A stretch of DNA of 64,000 bases, from contig NZ_LXFU01000052.1 in NCBI RefSeq assembly GCF_001657485.1, positions 62,001-126,000 on the forward strand, given 5' to 3'. The position numbers were made by a program, and so were the translations under genes. This document shows positions 52,096 through 60,616 of the stretch, in pieces. The notes beneath the pieces were generated by a model that saw only the letters and a program-made list of their open reading frames with translations, did not search any database and had not been told where the DNA came from. The stretch is from Rhizobium sp. WYCCWR10014. Lineage in GTDB: Bacteria > Pseudomonadota > Alphaproteobacteria > Rhizobiales > Rhizobiaceae. Positions within the stretch are counted from its first letter, which is position 1, and every line of letters begins with the position of its first letter.

Positions 52096-53173
52096 AGGAG
52101 CGCGGCGGTGCGATGCTGCCGCGCAGGACGAGATGGCATCCGAGTTCCAGGCGATGGGCCGGCCGCTGCGGATCGTTGGCGATCAGCCTTTGTTCGATGA
52201 GCGCCAAAGCGGCAGCCCCGAGCTTGTCTGTGGGAACGCTGACAGTCGAGAGCGGCGGACGGCTGAATTCGCCGGGGACGATGTCGTCGAACCCCAGCAC
52301 CGAAATCGCTTCCGGCACGCGTATGTCACGATCGGCCAATGCCTTCAGGCAGCCGAGCGCCAGATTGTCGGCCGCGCAGAAGACGGCGGTCGCCCCTTTC
52401 AACGTGGGATCGCGGTCGAGCAGCGCGTTGATGGCAGCCTCGCCGTGCCTGGGCTCATATCCCTCGGCCTCGACGATCATATTATCAGGCACCGGAAGCT
52501 GGGCGGCAAGAAAGGCATCGGAAAAGCCGTCATATCGGCGCTGGATCGTCGTGCGGCCCTTCCAGGTCAGGTGCAGGATACGGCGATGCCCGAGCGCCAG
52601 CAGGTGCTCGATGCCGAGCCTTGCCCCGAAGCGGTTTTCGGGGGTGACCGTATCGACCAGCATGGCAGGGTCTTCGCCGTTGACGATGACGACCGGCATA
52701 TCAGGGGAGGCAAGGCTACGGATCAGTTCCGGCTGATCATCGTTCAGGACCACGATGCCGTCGGCGCGCTCCGAAAGCGCAATCTGCCTGACCTGGGCGC
52801 CGTCGATACGCCGGCCGGTGCTGACGAAGGGTACGATCCTGATGCCGCGGCGTTCGCACTCCCTGCGAAGACCGTTGAGGATCGTCCAACTCACCAGATT
52901 GAGATCGCTCTCCGGCGCGGCATCGTCGGGAATGGCAAGAAGCAGGACGCGCAAGGCCGCAATCGTCGCCTTCTTCCTCCGGCGGTCGAGGTAACCTAGG
53001 CGTTTGGCTGAATCCAGAACCCTTTCGCGCACCTCGATCGTCAGCGGCGCGGTTCCGTTCAGTGCGTGCGAGGCCGTGCTCAGCGACACGTCCGCATCGC
53101 GCGCGACATCCTTGAGATTGACTTTGCGTTCCACTTTTTCCGTCGCGAATTGAGGTCGTGCCTTCGAAGGCAT
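52094..53173 (-). CDS. LacI-family transcriptional regulator
   Basis: The 359-residue regulator has the N-terminal LacI helix-turn-helix (VNLKDVARDADVSLSTASHA) and a periplasmic-binding-protein-like core. A short basic tail precedes the DNA-binding part. A palindrome GTTTTTACATAAAAAC at 53186-53201 lies 13 bp upstream of the start and is a likely autoregulatory operator. Its targets are not adjacent; regulation of one of the sugar loci is possible but unproven. Confidence 0.92.
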   Translation of the reverse strand: MPSKARPQFATEKVERKVNLKDVARDADVSLSTASHALNGTAPLTIEVRERVLDSAKRLGYLDRRRKKATIAALRVLLLAIPDDAAPESDLNLVSWTILNGLRRECERRGIRIVPFVSTGRRIDGAQVRQIALSERADGIVVLNDDQPELIRSLASPDMPVVIVNGEDPAMLVDTVTPENRFGARLGIEHLLALGHRRILHLTWKGRTTIQRRYDGFSDAFLAAQLPVPDNMIVEAEGYEPRHGEAAINALLDRDPTLKGATAVFCAADNLALGCLKALADRDIRVPEAISVLGFDDIVPGEFSRPPLSTVSVPTDKLGAAALALIEQRLIANDPQRPAHRLELGCHLVLRGSIAPPRS

Positions 53174-53185
53174 AGCTAACTCGAT

Positions 53186-53201
53186 GTTTTTACATAAAAA
53201 C
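53186..53201. promoter_or_regulatory. Candidate operator of the LacI gene at 52094
   Basis: GTTTTTAC and ATAAAAAC form an inverted repeat with 7 of 8 positions matching, centred on CA. Its position just upstream of the start suggests autorepression. Confidence 0.5.
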
Positions 53202-53248
53202 TTGAGAAAAGCTACGTGCCTGGCGCGGTATTTTTCGTCATTCGGCGA

Positions 53249-53878
53249 TCAGTTCTTGGCAAGCAGGCCATTGAGCAGCAGGTCGAAATAGACCCGCAGG
53301 AAGGCCTCCTTATTGGGCGTGGGCACGCGGCGGTCGTCGAATATCAGCCGCAGAACTGTCGTCGTCAGGATGGGCGCGACCACGATGTCGGAGAATTCCA
53401 CCGGCACTTCGCGGAACTCCCCTGACGCCACACCCTCCAGAATGAGAGCGTCGACTTTGGTGATGATCGGCTCAATGAACTGATCGTGGTGGCGGTCGAT
53501 CAGGTCGGGGAACCGGTGTCCTTCGGCAATGACGAGCCGCGTCAGCTCGCGGGTCGTGCGATCCTCGGCGATTTGTTCGTAGAGCAGGCCGAGAATGGAA
53601 AGAAGCCGGTCGGTGACGCTGCCGCTGAGGCCCTCCGTGATCCCCAGCAGTTCCTGAAACGGCACGGAGAAGTGGTTGATCATGGCTTCGAAAAGCTTCT
53701 CCTTCGTCTCGAAGTAGACGTACACTGTACCCTTGGTGACGCCGACCCTGTCGGCGATGTCTTCGACGCGCGTGCCGGTGAAACCGCTTCTCACGAATTC
53801 CTCGAAGGCGGCATCCAGGATCTGGATGGGCCGTAGCGCTTTCTGTTCCGCGCGTGTGATCTTCTTCTGAGCTGCCAT
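53249..53878 (-). CDS. TetR-family repressor of the RND efflux operon
   Basis: This 209-residue regulator has an N-terminal TetR helix-turn-helix (ILDAAFEEFVRSGFTGTRVE, then DIADRVGVTKGTVYVYFETK) and a helical ligand-binding C-terminal domain. The start at 53878 follows GGGAGGCGAGG. It is divergent from the RND efflux operon, with an inverted repeat ATTGACT-N8-AGTCAAT (53931-53952) in the 110-bp gap that is probably its operator. It likely represses the pump until a toxic ligand binds. Confidence 0.92.
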   Translation of the reverse strand: MAAQKKITRAEQKALRPIQILDAAFEEFVRSGFTGTRVEDIADRVGVTKGTVYVYFETKEKLFEAMINHFSVPFQELLGITEGLSGSVTDRLLSILGLLYEQIAEDRTTRELTRLVIAEGHRFPDLIDRHHDQFIEPIITKVDALILEGVASGEFREVPVEFSDIVVAPILTTTVLRLIFDDRRVPTPNKEAFLRVYFDLLLNGLLAKN

Positions 53879-53930
53879 TTGCCTCGCCTCCCTTGTTGTG
53901 CACGCCCTCGACCCTGCGGCACAAAGTTTC

Positions 53931-53952
53931 ATTGACTAATGCGTCAGTCAAT
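53931..53952. promoter_or_regulatory. TetR operator of the efflux operon
   Basis: ATTGACT, eight bases, AGTCAAT is a perfect 7-bp inverted repeat. It directly precedes a TATATA -10-like sequence of the plus-strand efflux promoter, so a bound repressor would block RNA polymerase. Confidence 0.75.
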
Positions 53953-53988
53953 TATATAGGAGCGGCCGTTGAGAGCAAGAGGTCAACT

Positions 53989-55062
53989 ATGAGAACCATT
54001 CTGGTCGCCACAGCGATCGTATGCGCCATCGGTCTCGGATCATGCAGCGATGAGCGCGGGCCGACTGAGCCAACCCCACGGCAGGTCGGCGTCGTCGTCG
54101 CCAAGCCTGAGCCGCTGGTCCAAGGCGGCGCGATCACCGGAGAAGTCCGCGCCCGCGTTCAGACCGATCTGTCCTTCCGCGTCAGCGGCAAGATCATCGA
54201 GCGGCTGGTGGAAGTCGGACAGTCGGTGAAGGCGGGGCAACTCCTCGCGCGCATCGATCCGGAAGAGCAGAAGGCAGACCTGGATGTGGCGGCAGCCAAT
54301 CTTCAGTCGGCTGAGGCGCAGCAGACTCAGGCGCAGCTCGCATATGACCGTCAGCAGAGCCTGTTTCGAACGCAGGTGACGACGCGTGCGGCACTCGACC
54401 AGGCGCAGGAGGCGCTTTTGACCGCGCAGGCATCAACCAAGTCGGCGCAGGCGCTCTTCGAAACCGCCCAGGATACCCTGTCTTATACGGAGCTGAAGGC
54501 CGACGCCGACGGAGTGATCACCGCCCGCAATGCCGAGGTCGGGCAGGTGGCGCAGGCCGCCCAGGTCGTCTTCACCCTTGCCCATGACGGCGACCGGGAT
54601 GCCGTCTTTGAGGTTGTCGAAAGCGCGTTCCTGCGCCCGATCGACGGCGACGGGACCGTGACCCTTCTGTCGAACCCCTCGCAGAAGATCGCGGCGAAGG
54701 TTCGCGAGATTTCGCCGACGATCGATTCCTCCACAGGAACCATCAAGGTCAAGGTCGCGATATCGAGCGACGCTCCAATCCCTCTCGGCGCTCCCGTCGT
54801 CGGGAGATTCAATTACGTCTCGCAGGACGTCATCCAGCTTCCCTGGTCGGCCATGACGTCGAAGGGCGGCAAGCCGGCCGTCTGGATCGTCGATCCCGCA
54901 TCGTCTGCGGTTTCGGCAAGGGCAGTGGATGTCGCCGGCTACGAAACCGGCAGCTTCATCGTCAAGTCAGGCGTGTCGGAAGGAGATGTCGTGGTGACCG
55001 ACGGGACCAAGTTCCTCAGGGCGGGTGAAATCGTGTCTTATGTCAAGGAAGCTTCCAAGTGA
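53989..55062 (+). CDS. RND efflux adaptor lipoprotein 1 (HlyD/AcrA-like)
   Basis: This 357-residue membrane-fusion lipoprotein has a signal peptide with lipobox LGSC (Cys 19). Its lipoyl/hairpin layout shows GEVRARVQTDLSFRVSGKII, a coiled-coil hairpin rich in Gln and Ala, and ELKADADGVITARNAEVGQV. It links the RND pump to an outer-membrane channel. The start at 53989 follows AGAGGT. It is the first gene of the operon. The second adaptor gene overlaps its stop, so the two are made together. Confidence 0.9.
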   Translation: MRTILVATAIVCAIGLGSCSDERGPTEPTPRQVGVVVAKPEPLVQGGAITGEVRARVQTDLSFRVSGKIIERLVEVGQSVKAGQLLARIDPEEQKADLDVAAANLQSAEAQQTQAQLAYDRQQSLFRTQVTTRAALDQAQEALLTAQASTKSAQALFETAQDTLSYTELKADADGVITARNAEVGQVAQAAQVVFTLAHDGDRDAVFEVVESAFLRPIDGDGTVTLLSNPSQKIAAKVREISPTIDSSTGTIKVKVAISSDAPIPLGAPVVGRFNYVSQDVIQLPWSAMTSKGGKPAVWIVDPASSAVSARAVDVAGYETGSFIVKSGVSEGDVVVTDGTKFLRAGEIVSYVKEASK

Positions 55063-56144
55063 GTATTCGTCTCAACATAGTCGCACTGATGGTGGGCACG
55101 GCCCTGATCTCCTCCTGCGCACCGCAGGAGGAAAGCAAGGAGGAAGCGCCCCGTCCCGTGCTGTCGATGACAGTCAAGCAGACGCCCGCTGCGAGCCTGG
55201 GCCTGACCGGTACGATCGAACCGACGATCGAGACCGAACTCGGCTTCCGAATTCTCGGCCGGATGATCGCCCGCAACGTCGATGTCGGAGATATCGTCAA
55301 GAAGGATGACGTCGTTGCCGCCATCGATCCGCTGGCGTTGGAACTGGCCGTGCGCAACGCGCAGTCTGACGTGGAGAACAGCGACGCCCAGCTCAGAAAC
55401 GCGATAACGACGGAGCAACGCCAGCGCGCACTGCTGGAGTCGCGCTCCGGTACCGAAGCATCGCTTGAAGAGGCCGAGCAGGCAAGGCGAACGGCCGCAG
55501 CCGCCGTCGCCAAGGCGCAGGCCAACCTCGACAAGGCCAAGGAGCAACTCGGTTATGCCCAGCTTCGGGCGGAATTCGACGGCGTTGTGACGGCGACGTC
55601 GGCTGAGGTCGGCCAGGTCGTGTCGGCCGGACAGACGGTCGTGACCATCGCCCGGCCGGACAGGCGCGATGCTGTGGTCGATGTGCCCCAGGCAGCCGCC
55701 CAGAAACTGAAAATCGGCGCGCTCTTCGAAGTGACGCTGCAGCTCGCTCCGACGATCCGCACATCGGGAGTCGTGCGCGAGATCGCCCCGGAGGCCGAGA
55801 CCGCCACCCGCACGAGCAGGACCAAGATCGCCCTCACGGATCCGCCCGAAGCCTTCAGGCTCGGCTCGGTCATCACAGCCTCTGCAACCATTGCCGCGGA
55901 TCCTGAGATCGTTCTGCCTTCTTCGGCAATCCTTGCCGGCAGCGACGGCCCGAGCGTCTGGATCGTCGATGCGCCGGCCAGGAAGGTATCGCTTCGCCGC
56001 GTGAAGATCGACGGCGACATCGAAGACGGCGGAACCGTTCGCATCACCGAAGGGCTCGCGCCCGGAGAAAGGGTCGTCGTGGCAGGCGTGCATAAACTTG
56101 AAGATGGCCAGGCCATCAGGATCGACCAGGAGATCAGCCAGTGA
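55059..56144 (+). CDS. RND efflux adaptor lipoprotein 2 (HlyD/AcrA-like)
   Basis: The second membrane-fusion lipoprotein (361 residues) has lipobox ISSC (Cys 20), a lipoyl domain (TGTIEPTIETELGFRILGRM), an alpha-helical hairpin (EEAEQARRTAAAAVAKAQAN) and a beta-barrel region. It differs clearly from adaptor 1, so the two are not a recent duplication. A GTG start overlaps the preceding stop. Two adaptors with one RND pump is the TriABC arrangement, in which both adaptors are needed for function. Confidence 0.9.
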   Translation: MSIRLNIVALMVGTALISSCAPQEESKEEAPRPVLSMTVKQTPAASLGLTGTIEPTIETELGFRILGRMIARNVDVGDIVKKDDVVAAIDPLALELAVRNAQSDVENSDAQLRNAITTEQRQRALLESRSGTEASLEEAEQARRTAAAAVAKAQANLDKAKEQLGYAQLRAEFDGVVTATSAEVGQVVSAGQTVVTIARPDRRDAVVDVPQAAAQKLKIGALFEVTLQLAPTIRTSGVVREIAPEAETATRTSRTKIALTDPPEAFRLGSVITASATIAADPEIVLPSSAILAGSDGPSVWIVDAPARKVSLRRVKIDGDIEDGGTVRITEGLAPGERVVVAGVHKLEDGQAIRIDQEISQ

Positions 56145-59100
56145 AGTCCTTCAATCTTTCCGACTGGGCGCTCGAACACCGTTCGCTCGTCTGGTACTTC
56201 ATGATCGTCTTCATTCTCGCAGGCGCCTTCTCCTACGTGAAGCTCGGCCGCGAGGAAGATCCGAACTTTACGATCAAGACGATGGTGATCACCGCCCAGT
56301 GGCCCGGCGCCTCCGCCGAAGAGGTGACGCGGCAGGTGACCGACAGGATCGAGAAAAAGCTCCAGGAACTGGAATCGCTCGACTACACCAAGAGCGAGAC
56401 CGTTGCCGGCCAGACGACCGTCTTCGTCGAGCTGCTGCCGACCACCAAGGCAAAGGATGTCGCGCCGACCTGGCTGCGCATCCGCAACATGATCGGAGAC
56501 ATCAAGGGCGATTTCCCCACCGGGGTCGTCGGTCCTTTCTTCAACGATCGCTTCGGCGACGTGTTCGGCAACATCTACGCCTTCACCAGCGACGGGCTTA
56601 CTCAGCGCCAGCTTCGCGATCTCGTGGAAGATGCCCGTTCCAAGGTTCTGACCGTACCCAACGTTGGCAAGGTCGATGTGATCGGCGCCCAGGACGAGGC
56701 AATCTATCTCGAATTCTCCACACGCCAGATCGCCGCCCTCGGGATCGACCAGCAGTCGGTCATCCAGACCCTGCAGGCTCAGAATGCCGTCACGCAGTCC
56801 GGCTTCGTTGACGCCGGGCCGGAGCGCATCGCATTGCGCGTCAGCGGACAATTCACCTCCGAGGACAGCCTGAGATCGATCAATCTTCGGATAAACGACC
56901 GCTTCTTTCCGCTGAGCGACGTCGCCACGATCAAACGCGGCTACGTGGATCCGCCGTCGGCGCTGTTCCGCTTCGACGGCCAGCCGGCGATCGGGCTTGC
57001 CATCGGCATGAAGCAGGGCGCCAATCTTCTGGAGTTCGGCGAGGGGCTCGACGCACAGATGAAACGTGTCGTCGCTGATCTTCCGATCGGTGTGGACGTC
57101 CACCGCGTTTCCGATCAGCCAGCCGTGGTCGACGAAGCGGTGTCCGGATTTACCCGCGCGCTCTTCGAGGCGATCGTCATCGTGCTGATCATCAGCTTCA
57201 TCAGCCTTGGTCTTCGCGCCGGCATGGTGGTGGCGATCTCCATTCCACTCGTCCTGGCGATCACCTTCGTGGTGATGGAATATTCCGGCATTTCGCTTCA
57301 GCGCATCTCGCTCGGTGCGCTCATCATCGCGCTCGGGCTGCTTGTCGACGACGCCATGATCGCCGTCGAGATGATGGTGGCCCGCCTGGAGGCGGGCGAC
57401 GATCTCAGGAAAGCCGCCACCTACGTTTATACATCGACCGCCTTCCCGATGCTGACGGGAACGCTCGTCACCGTTGCCGGCTTCATTCCGGTTGGCCTCA
57501 ACAACAGTGCTGCCGGTGAATTCACCTTCACGCTTTTCGTGGTCATCGCAGTTTCGCTGATCGTGTCCTGGGTGGTAGCGGTGCTGTTCACGCCGCTTCT
57601 CGGCGTTACGATCCTGCCGAAGACGATGAAATCGCATCACGAGAAGAAGGGCCGCTTCGCTTCCATCTTCTCTTGGCTTCTGGGGCTGGCGATGCGCTGG
57701 CGCTGGGTCACCATCATCCTCACGGTCGGCGTCTTCGGGCTTTCGATTGGCGGCATGGGGCTGGTGCAGCAGCAGTTCTTCCCGAACTCGGACCGGACCG
57801 AGCTCGTCATCGACTGGAACCTCCCCCACAACAGTTCGATCGCCGAAACCAACAGGCAGATGGCGAGATTCGAAAAGGAGATGCTGGCCGACAACAAGGA
57901 TATCGACCATTGGACGACCTATGTCGGCCAGGGCGCGCCGCGCTTCATCCTGTCCTTTGACGTGCAGACGCCCGACGTGTCGTTCGGACAGACGATCATT
58001 GTCACCAAAGGGCTCGACGTGCGTGACAAGCTGCGGGCGGAACTGCAGGATTATCTGACGAAAACCTTCCCCGGCACCGATGCCTTCGTCAAGCTTCTCG
58101 ACATCGGTCCGCCGGTGGGCAAGCCGGTCCAGTACCGGATCAGCGGCCCCGACATTCAAAAGGTCCGCGATCTCTCGCAGCAGTTTGCCGGCGTCATGGG
58201 ATCGCACCCGCTTCTGGCAAACCTGGTCCTGGATTGGAACGAACCGTCCCGCGTGGTGAAGGTGGATGTCCTGCAGGACAAGGCGCGCCAGCTCGGCGTA
58301 TCCTCCGAGGACATCGCTACCGCGCTTAACGGCATCGTCGAAGGTTCGACGGCCACCCAGGTTCGAGACGACATCTACCTTGTCAACGTCATCGGCCGCG
58401 CCAGGGCATCCGAGCGCGACTCCATCCAGACGTTGCAGAACCTGCAGCTCTCCACCTCCAACGGCAAGGTCGTGCCGCTCTCGGCTGTGGCGAATTTCCG
58501 CTACGAACTCGAGCAGCCGACGATCTGGCGTCGCGACAGGCAACCCACCATAACGGTCAAGGCAGCCGTCGTCGGTCCGACGCAACCGGCCACGATCGTC
58601 GACCAGCTCAAGCCGAAGGTGGACGCGTTCGAGAAAAGCCTTCCGGTGGGATACAAGGTGGAAGTGGGCGGCGCAGTCGAATCCAGCGCCGAGGCTCAGG
58701 GGCCGATCGCAGCGGTCGCTCCGCTGATGCTGTTTGCGATGGCGACGATCCTGATGATCCAGCTGCAAAGCTTCAGCCGCCTCTTCCTGGTGTTCGCCGT
58801 CGCACCGACCGCCCTGATCGGCGTGGTCGCGGCGCTGCTGCTGAGCAATGCCCCTATGGGCTTCGTCGCGATCCTCGGGGTGCTTGCGCTCATCGGCATC
58901 CTGATCCGCAATTCCGTCATTCTGGTCGTCCAGATCGAGCATCTGCGCAGTGAAGGAATGGCGCCGTGGCAAGCGGTCATCGAGGCCACCGAACACCGCA
59001 TGCGGCCGATCATGCTGACGGCCGCGGCAGCCACGCTGGCTCTGATCCCGATCTCGCGCGAGATCTTCTGGGGGCCGATGGCCTACGCCATGATGGGCGG

Positions 59101-59212
59101 CATCGTCGTCGGAACCGCGCTCACCCTGCTGTTCCTGCCTGCGCTCTACGTTGCGTGGTTCAGGATACCGAGGGATAAAGGCGGCCAGGCCGATGCCGTA
59201 GTAGAAGCGTGA
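56141..59212 (+). CDS. RND-family multidrug efflux pump (TriC-like)
   Basis: The 1023-residue inner-membrane proton antiporter has 12 predicted transmembrane segments, two large periplasmic loops, the TM4 proton-relay pair D403-D404 (GLLVDDAMIAVEMM), and the usual second-half motif APTALIGVVAALLLSNAPMG. A GTG start overlaps the preceding stop. It would expel toxic compounds together with the two adaptors and an outer-membrane channel; no channel gene is in the operon, so a TolC-like protein must come from elsewhere. A long antisense open frame over it is a shadow. Confidence 0.93.
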   Translation: MKSFNLSDWALEHRSLVWYFMIVFILAGAFSYVKLGREEDPNFTIKTMVITAQWPGASAEEVTRQVTDRIEKKLQELESLDYTKSETVAGQTTVFVELLPTTKAKDVAPTWLRIRNMIGDIKGDFPTGVVGPFFNDRFGDVFGNIYAFTSDGLTQRQLRDLVEDARSKVLTVPNVGKVDVIGAQDEAIYLEFSTRQIAALGIDQQSVIQTLQAQNAVTQSGFVDAGPERIALRVSGQFTSEDSLRSINLRINDRFFPLSDVATIKRGYVDPPSALFRFDGQPAIGLAIGMKQGANLLEFGEGLDAQMKRVVADLPIGVDVHRVSDQPAVVDEAVSGFTRALFEAIVIVLIISFISLGLRAGMVVAISIPLVLAITFVVMEYSGISLQRISLGALIIALGLLVDDAMIAVEMMVARLEAGDDLRKAATYVYTSTAFPMLTGTLVTVAGFIPVGLNNSAAGEFTFTLFVVIAVSLIVSWVVAVLFTPLLGVTILPKTMKSHHEKKGRFASIFSWLLGLAMRWRWVTIILTVGVFGLSIGGMGLVQQQFFPNSDRTELVIDWNLPHNSSIAETNRQMARFEKEMLADNKDIDHWTTYVGQGAPRFILSFDVQTPDVSFGQTIIVTKGLDVRDKLRAELQDYLTKTFPGTDAFVKLLDIGPPVGKPVQYRISGPDIQKVRDLSQQFAGVMGSHPLLANLVLDWNEPSRVVKVDVLQDKARQLGVSSEDIATALNGIVEGSTATQVRDDIYLVNVIGRARASERDSIQTLQNLQLSTSNGKVVPLSAVANFRYELEQPTIWRRDRQPTITVKAAVVGPTQPATIVDQLKPKVDAFEKSLPVGYKVEVGGAVESSAEAQGPIAAVAPLMLFAMATILMIQLQSFSRLFLVFAVAPTALIGVVAALLLSNAPMGFVAILGVLALIGILIRNSVILVVQIEHLRSEGMAPWQAVIEATEHRMRPIMLTAAAATLALIPISREIFWGPMAYAMMGGIVVGTALTLLFLPALYVAWFRIPRDKGGQADAVVEA

Positions 59213-59288
59213 GCACGGGCTTCGACGTCGATCGCATGCGGCCGTTGCGGCGGCCGCTGCACGTCCTGGCTTCCAAGGAGAGAACTCG

Positions 59289-60470
59289 ATGACGGAACAG
59301 CGTTTGAAAGAGTTTCCGTTGGGGGCCAAGACGATGCTGGTCGCAATCGGCCTGGCGATGCTCGCCGGTTGCGCCACGAGACCGTCGCCGGATGTGTTGA
59401 ACCCGGTCCATCTGCCGGTTCATCCCCCAGCTCATCTGAATGCATCGCTTCGTTCCGATGAAGCCGCCTCGAGCCGCGTTAACGTGCTCGCTGCGACAAA
59501 CAGGAACCCCGATACCGCGCGCGGCGGGTTCGGGAGCGGATGGGCTGACAATCTCACCTACGAGCAATATGCGTTTTCGGTCCCTCCCAACCGGAAGGAC
59601 ACCGCGATCACATATCCGACCTCGAGGCCGGATCCCGAACGCCAATTTGCCGTCATCCAGCGCAATCAGCTTCCAAGGGACGCATTCGTAGAGGAGGCGC
59701 TCCGCTCCACGCAGTCCGATGGCACCGTCGGCATCTTCGTGCATGGCTACAATTACAGTTATCAAGAGGCGTTGTATCGCACCGCGCAGATCGCCGCGGA
59801 CGCCAATATTCCGGGCTCTCCGATTCTGTTTTCGTGGCCTTCGGCCGCCGCCGTCGCCGGCTATGTCGCCGACCGAGACGCGGCGTTGTCCTCGCGCAGC
59901 GACCTCGACTCGCTTGTCACGTCGCTCTCGGCCTCAGGAAAGGTGAAACGCATCATCCTTTTCGGACACAGCATGGGCGGATTCCTGGTCATGGAAACGG
60001 TGCGCCAGCTTAAACTGCAGCATCGCGACGACGTCATCGGCAAACTGGCGGTGATCCTGGCCGCCCCTGACATCGACATCGATGTTTTCCGGTCCCAGCT
60101 GAAGGATATCGGGCGGATGCCGATCCCGATATCTCTTCTCGTTTCGAAGGACGACCGGGCGCTGGTGGCCTCGAGCTTCATAGCGGGAGAGCGGGCGCGC
60201 GTCGGCCGCCTCGATATCGATGATCCCGTCATCCGGGAGGCTGCCTTGAAGGAAAGGCTCCGGGTCATCGACATCACGTCGATCCAGGCATCCGACGGAC
60301 TGGGGCACGACCGCTACGCATCACTTGCCAAGTTCGGAGCGCAGCTTGCATCCTTCGAAAGCGGCAGGCGGTCGAGCGCCGGGGACGTTGGCGCCTATGT
60401 CTTCGATGCCGCTGGCGCCGCGGTCGCAAGTCCGTTTCGTCTGGCCGGGCGTGTCGTCGGTTCGCAATGA
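59289..60470 (+). CDS. DUF900 alpha/beta hydrolase lipoprotein
   Basis: The 393-residue lipoprotein has lipobox LAGC (Cys 28) and an alpha/beta hydrolase domain: VGIFVHGYNYSYQEALYRTA, nucleophile S228 in LFGHSMGGFLVMETVR, and a catalytic Asp in ISLLVSKDDRAL. It belongs to the DUF900 group of predicted esterases. It follows the RND pump by 76 bp on the same strand, with a GGAGAGAAC site, so it may be part of the efflux operon. The substrate is unknown; an envelope or detoxification role is inferred. Confidence 0.87.
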   Translation: MTEQRLKEFPLGAKTMLVAIGLAMLAGCATRPSPDVLNPVHLPVHPPAHLNASLRSDEAASSRVNVLAATNRNPDTARGGFGSGWADNLTYEQYAFSVPPNRKDTAITYPTSRPDPERQFAVIQRNQLPRDAFVEEALRSTQSDGTVGIFVHGYNYSYQEALYRTAQIAADANIPGSPILFSWPSAAAVAGYVADRDAALSSRSDLDSLVTSLSASGKVKRIILFGHSMGGFLVMETVRQLKLQHRDDVIGKLAVILAAPDIDIDVFRSQLKDIGRMPIPISLLVSKDDRALVASSFIAGERARVGRLDIDDPVIREAALKERLRVIDITSIQASDGLGHDRYASLAKFGAQLASFESGRRSSAGDVGAYVFDAAGAAVASPFRLAGRVVGSQ

Positions 60471-60616
60471 CCGGACTGAGGTAAGAGCGGCGATGGCTAA
60501 TCCTCAGGCATCGTCAAGAGATGTGTACAATGTGACTATTAAATTGTCAGCTGCACAAATGAAGAGCAGACTTCCGCCTGTGGTCGATTTGGCCTCAAGG
60601 TCATGGGAGGGCATTC

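Noticed and set aside
55553..59377. Very long minus-strand open frame (1274 codons) antisense to the RND pump
   Set aside because: It has low-complexity Asp/His/Arg-rich composition and no domains, and lies fully over a clear RND gene; high GC produces such shadow frames.
60505..60540. TGTGTACA palindrome upstream of the NCS1 permease as an operator
   Set aside because: It is too short and common to support without a neighbouring regulator or a second copy.
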